A stretch of DNA of 64,000 bases, from NCBI GenBank assembly GCA_964304625.1, contig OZ199838.1:9858001-9922000 (forward strand), in the 5' to 3' direction. Positions within the stretch are counted from its first letter, which is position 1, and each line of letters begins with the position of its first letter. Of the stretch, positions 60,809 to 64,000 are shown piece by piece. The translations under genes were made by a program, and so were the position numbers. The stretch is from Kudoa neothunni (Eukaryota > Cnidaria). The notes under the pieces were generated by a model, which saw only the letters and a program-made list of their open reading frames with translations, ran no database searches and was not told the origin of the DNA.

Positions 60809-62791
60809 GCTTAAAGATTTAAGAGTAACTTTTAGCTTATGTTAATGTATTTTTAAATTTAACTCTAATTCTACATGCAATGTGGCGTTTATTTGCGATG
60901 GGGATTTCTTGTTCCTCGCCTTTCCTGACAAATCCTAAACGTCAAATTCTTCTTCATGAGGAACCTTATCCCTTAGATTAATAATTACGTTAAAAATTGA
61001 GGACCAATAATGATTTAACAAACATAAATTATGTTTTTCTTTTTTGGTGCTATGGAAACAAATAAAAAATATTTTCTGGAGTTTATGTTGCTTAGACGTA
61101 GGAAACCACGTCCAATTAATCTAGCATATAGAAGTACGGTGTAGCCTCGGACTTCAATCATAATCCATTCTAGGAGTGTGTTCGAATTCAGAATAATTTT
61201 TTTCCGTGAAAAATAATGAAAATTAGTTTAATCTGTTATTGTGCATCAAGTAAATGACAGTTTTTATTCTCATTTGTAAAAAACTATACATACCTTGGGT
61301 TTATAAAATATAACAAATAAATATTAGATATAATAATAAACATGAAATATAGGATAAATATTTTTTGGTTGTCATATGATAGATCATAAAAATTTCTTCT
61401 TCGATGACAGTCGCATAATTTGATTCAGCAACTCTTCTTCTAGAATTTCTTTTCTTCTTTGTGTTTTGCTCCAGCTGGTTGTTCTGAATACCCCGTCTAT
61501 ATGTGTTCTAGCTCCAAGGTTGTTCTTATTTAAAATGTTTGGTCAAACTCTGATTTGTACGAGCTCCAAGACGTTTGAATTTCGAGGTTGCACTGTAGAT
61601 AGATTTAATGACACCACTCGTTTAATGAGGTTCTCAAAAAATCCTGTAGTTGAAATTCAGCCGGTTTTTACCATGCTTAAGACTAATATTTTGTTCGAAT
61701 AATAGCAATAACAACAATAGGAATTGTAGAGGTATGATTCTCGCTAAATGTTCATCTCATCTACAAATATTAGAAATTTAATAAAACAATCATTTTAAAG
61801 GTTTTTACGAAACGTGTGATTAATAATTATGATGAAACCAGGATAAAGGAGAACCAACAAGTAAACTTTTCAAAACAATATGTAAGAAGTCATAAAACAG
61901 TTTAAATATATTTGAGAGAAAATGATTTTTTCAACACTGAGAGCTGGATATTTGAAGAATAACACCATTTTTAGACGTTTCCGATATTTCTATTACTTAA
62001 ACATGAAAGATTACGACTTATAATAATGATAATAATTCCATCAAATAAAATTCTTTTGGTCTGAAAATATGATCATCAACAATGATATTGTTGTATTCAC
62101 GACCTTGCAACAAATTGCTGACAGGTGAAGATAGGATAATCGTTTCCGATTTTTCCCTTCCCTATTCTGCATGGAGCCTCCGGTACCCAAGGAAGACCTC
62201 TGAGTAAGGATAGACCGTGATTTCCTAAAGTATTTTAGGGAATAACTGGCAAACGGCACCTTCTCGCGAAGCAACATTTTCCCCCCGGAAAGCGGCGGCG
62301 TAGAGGGTCAAAACGTAGGCTCTATCATCTTCGAAATTCGGCACCCCTCATCCTATATAAACAATTGTTAATTGATTAGTGGATTCTTCCCTCTCTCTTC
62401 GCATTGCTATTTGATGTTTTTTTTGGCCCCTGGCATTCTTTGCATACACAAATATATTAAAATATGACGCTACTGTTAAGTTCGCTGCTTATTAGATCTC
62501 AATTTTTTATTAAAACGAGAATTATTTGAAAATCGTTTTGTAAAATTTCAGTTGTTGTAAAGAATTCCAAAAATAAAAGTCCTACACTGAAAATGATACC
62601 TAAAGCCTTTTTCATACAAAAATTAATACGATCCGCGTTATATTCGTGGAAACACCCCAGTAAATAAAGCATATAGAATAATGTTGCGTAAAAATCTACC
62701 AGTTACCCAATTTTGTTATTAAATATTTTTTTAAATGATTATAAGAAAGTTTTTAAATACATAATTGAGTAGTTTTCTATTTTCATGACCA

Positions 62792-63340
62792 CCGTAACTT
62801 TTTCCTTTAAAAATAAGAGCCTATCTTTATTAATTTTACACAATCAATAATTACTAAGCCTTATTTCCGAGGTAGGTCTCATATTGCTGGCATAAAATAA
62901 AATATATTATACTCTTATGTGATCATTTAAAAAATTAGTGTGGATTAAGTTCATTATATCAAAAAATTGTTGTTATCTTCACAGAAAACGTTATTGTTGT
63001 CTATTAAATTATTTATAAATTTAGTATACACCTATGGTACAAGATAACAGTAATGCTAGTATATTTAATAGGTAAAAGATAAAACAAACCAATTAGATGT
63101 TTGATATCTGCAAAAAATTAGATATTTATGACTAAATAATGTTCTTGGATTCTTATAAAACAATAATAATTTAAAATTTTACACTTAAAGAAATGGTAAT
63201 TACTCATTATTATTGTGACTAAAGCCTATTAATCAAGGCCCTGTCGAATAATCACTACCGAGATACTCTTAAACAATGCTAGGTCTTATTTAAAATTCCC
63301 ATTAAAAGTATCGCTAAGTCTTATTTTTGAGGAAACACGG
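62792..63340 (+). repeat. TACCGTGTTTCC-type MITE, copy with internal insertion
   Basis: The left end is ACCGTAACTTTTTCCTTTAA and the right end is TTTTTGAGGAAACACGG. TA follows at 63341. Blocks GAGGTAGGTCTCATATTGCT, TTAGTGTGGATTAAG and GACTAAAGCCTATTAATCAA align in order with 37286-37630. About 190 bases (roughly 63005-63190) have no counterpart there and are probably a later insertion. Confidence 0.7.
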
Positions 63341-63639
63341 TATATACTCAAATATGCCACACTCTAGAAAAAATAAATTGTTGAACAAGTTATAAACTTG
63401 GGCATTTCAATCTTTTTTCAATTTAAATCATTTAACCTTATAGAATAAAAAACATTGATTCTAAAAGTTTGGATATATCATCACCGCAAGCTAAGGAGGG
63501 AATTTTTTTCGCAGTTCGTTTTGTTTAAAGTAACATTGACGGCAACTTAATTTATCTTTCACGTATATTAAAACGTCAAAAAATTGTTCGTTCGTGGTCA
63601 GTTGTCCTAGTAGTTACGGTTTAATCACTTAATCTTCGT

Positions 63640-63948
63640 ATGTTCGATGTTCCTGGAAATCTTAATGAACATGGGTGTTTAATTCATTTTGCTTTAGAGT
63701 CTAACATCGAAATTTTTCTTTTTACTCATGTTGATCACATATCGATGAAATTTAATGATTTTATATCCAAAATCAGATCAAAATTTTTAAAAAAGTGTGG
63801 TCTTACTGAAGAACTTTATCAAAGAAATTCCCAAAACCTGGATATAAACAAGAAAATTCATTTAAACTTTGGTCCTCTGCAGGATTCATTGCTTTTTGCC
63901 GGATTGTTGATCAGGTCATTACGCACTCATTTTATCCAACTAAATTGA
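63640..63948 (+). CDS. unrecognised ORF at the right edge, possibly an exon
   Basis: A 102-codon frame from ATG 63640 (MFDVPGNLNEHGCLIHFALE) to TGA 63946-63948. It contains DHISMKFNDFISKIRSKFLK and IHLNFGPLQDSLLFAGLLI, alternating helical and hydrophobic segments that look like part of a folded domain. A GT-AG pair (63915-63965, 51 bp) could remove the last codons and extend the frame briefly. Since the window ends at 64000, the gene may continue. I do not recognise the family. Confidence 0.5.
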   Translation: MFDVPGNLNEHGCLIHFALESNIEIFLFTHVDHISMKFNDFISKIRSKFLKKCGLTEELYQRNSQNLDINKKIHLNFGPLQDSLLFAGLLIRSLRTHFIQLN

Positions 63949-64000
63949 TCCATTGTTTAACACAGATTCTTTGCGACTAACCTATGATTTTAGCGCTCTA

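Larger units (their letters stand above)
59412..63639. other. gene-poor stretch with transposon relics
   Basis: A pogo-like end (TACAGTAAGATCTCGATGTG at 59581) has no partner. A plus-strand frame near 60103 (MERGKILVEQENFRAFNERL) is cut by stops and may be a decayed transposase or gene. A 104-codon minus-strand frame overlaps it (59999-60313). A short minus-strand frame around 61390-61480 (KTQRRKEILEEELLNQIMRL) looks helical but isolated. A GC-richer block at 62140-62350 is unexplained. MITE pieces are listed separately. Confidence 0.45.

Noticed and set aside
1-64000. LTR retroelement, retrovirus copy, Polinton, CRISPR array or rRNA genes
   Set aside because: No reverse transcriptase, integrase, capsid or polymerase motifs, no long direct repeats of LTR type, no regular spacer arrays and no rRNA-like blocks were seen on reading both strands.

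Overview
The window looks like nuclear DNA of a small-genome animal. It is strongly AT-rich, and its genes are split by very short GT-AG introns, mostly 40-70 bp, whose phases I could follow by hand. Several genes point to Metazoa: an Unkempt-type CCCH/RING protein, an ARMC5-like armadillo/BTB protein, and animal-type BOP1, CDC27, MAT1, eIF3f, NAXE and VAP. Tiny introns, about ten genes in 64 kb and many decayed cut-and-paste transposons would fit an AT-rich, gene-compact parasitic invertebrate such as an orthonectid. That species-level guess is inference and was not tested.

Layout. 0-4.8 kb: a small predicted membrane protein, a complete but dead Merlin transposon with its target duplication, and an orphan frame with an internal TGA. 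4.9-11.2 kb: an Unkempt homologue, 11 exons, whose one 3.7-kb intron holds a dead mariner and a MITE fragment. 11.3-14.7 kb: a small coiled-coil gene (-) and an 18-exon BOP1 (+) whose start codons overlap on opposite strands in one CATG. 15.4-16.1 kb: a hAT-like MITE. 16.6-17.8 kb: an intact three-exon gene I do not recognise. 18.5-19.5 kb: a TTAA-flanked piggyBac-type element. 22.9-26.1 kb: CDC27/APC3. 26-34.5 kb: repeats and a decayed Helitron. 35.0-37.1 kb: MAT1 (-) divergent from an Fcf2-domain gene (+). 37.3-39.3 kb: a MITE, a GC-rich SINE-like block and a perfect hairpin. 41.5-43.6 kb: eIF3f (-) and NAXE (+), separated by 52 bp. 45.5-53.6 kb: a probable ARMC5-like gene whose first exon lies about 4.7 kb upstream of the rest, with a long-inverted-repeat element between. 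54.5-56.4 kb: a dead Tc1-like element and a hAT MITE with target duplication. 58.3-59.4 kb: VAP. 59.4-64 kb: repeat fragments and an unidentified ORF at the right edge.

The recognised genes are housekeeping genes: ribosome biogenesis (BOP1, Fcf2), translation (eIF3f), cell cycle and transcription (CDC27, MAT1), NAD(P)H repair (NAXE), ER contacts (VAP) and RNA-binding control (Unkempt). They share no operon-like function. The recurring architecture is compact divergent pairs with very short promoters, separated by transposon-filled gaps. I saw no rRNA gene, no CRISPR array, and no recognisable LTR retroelement, retrovirus copy or Polinton. All gene models come from hand translation with exon-phase checks, without any database search.
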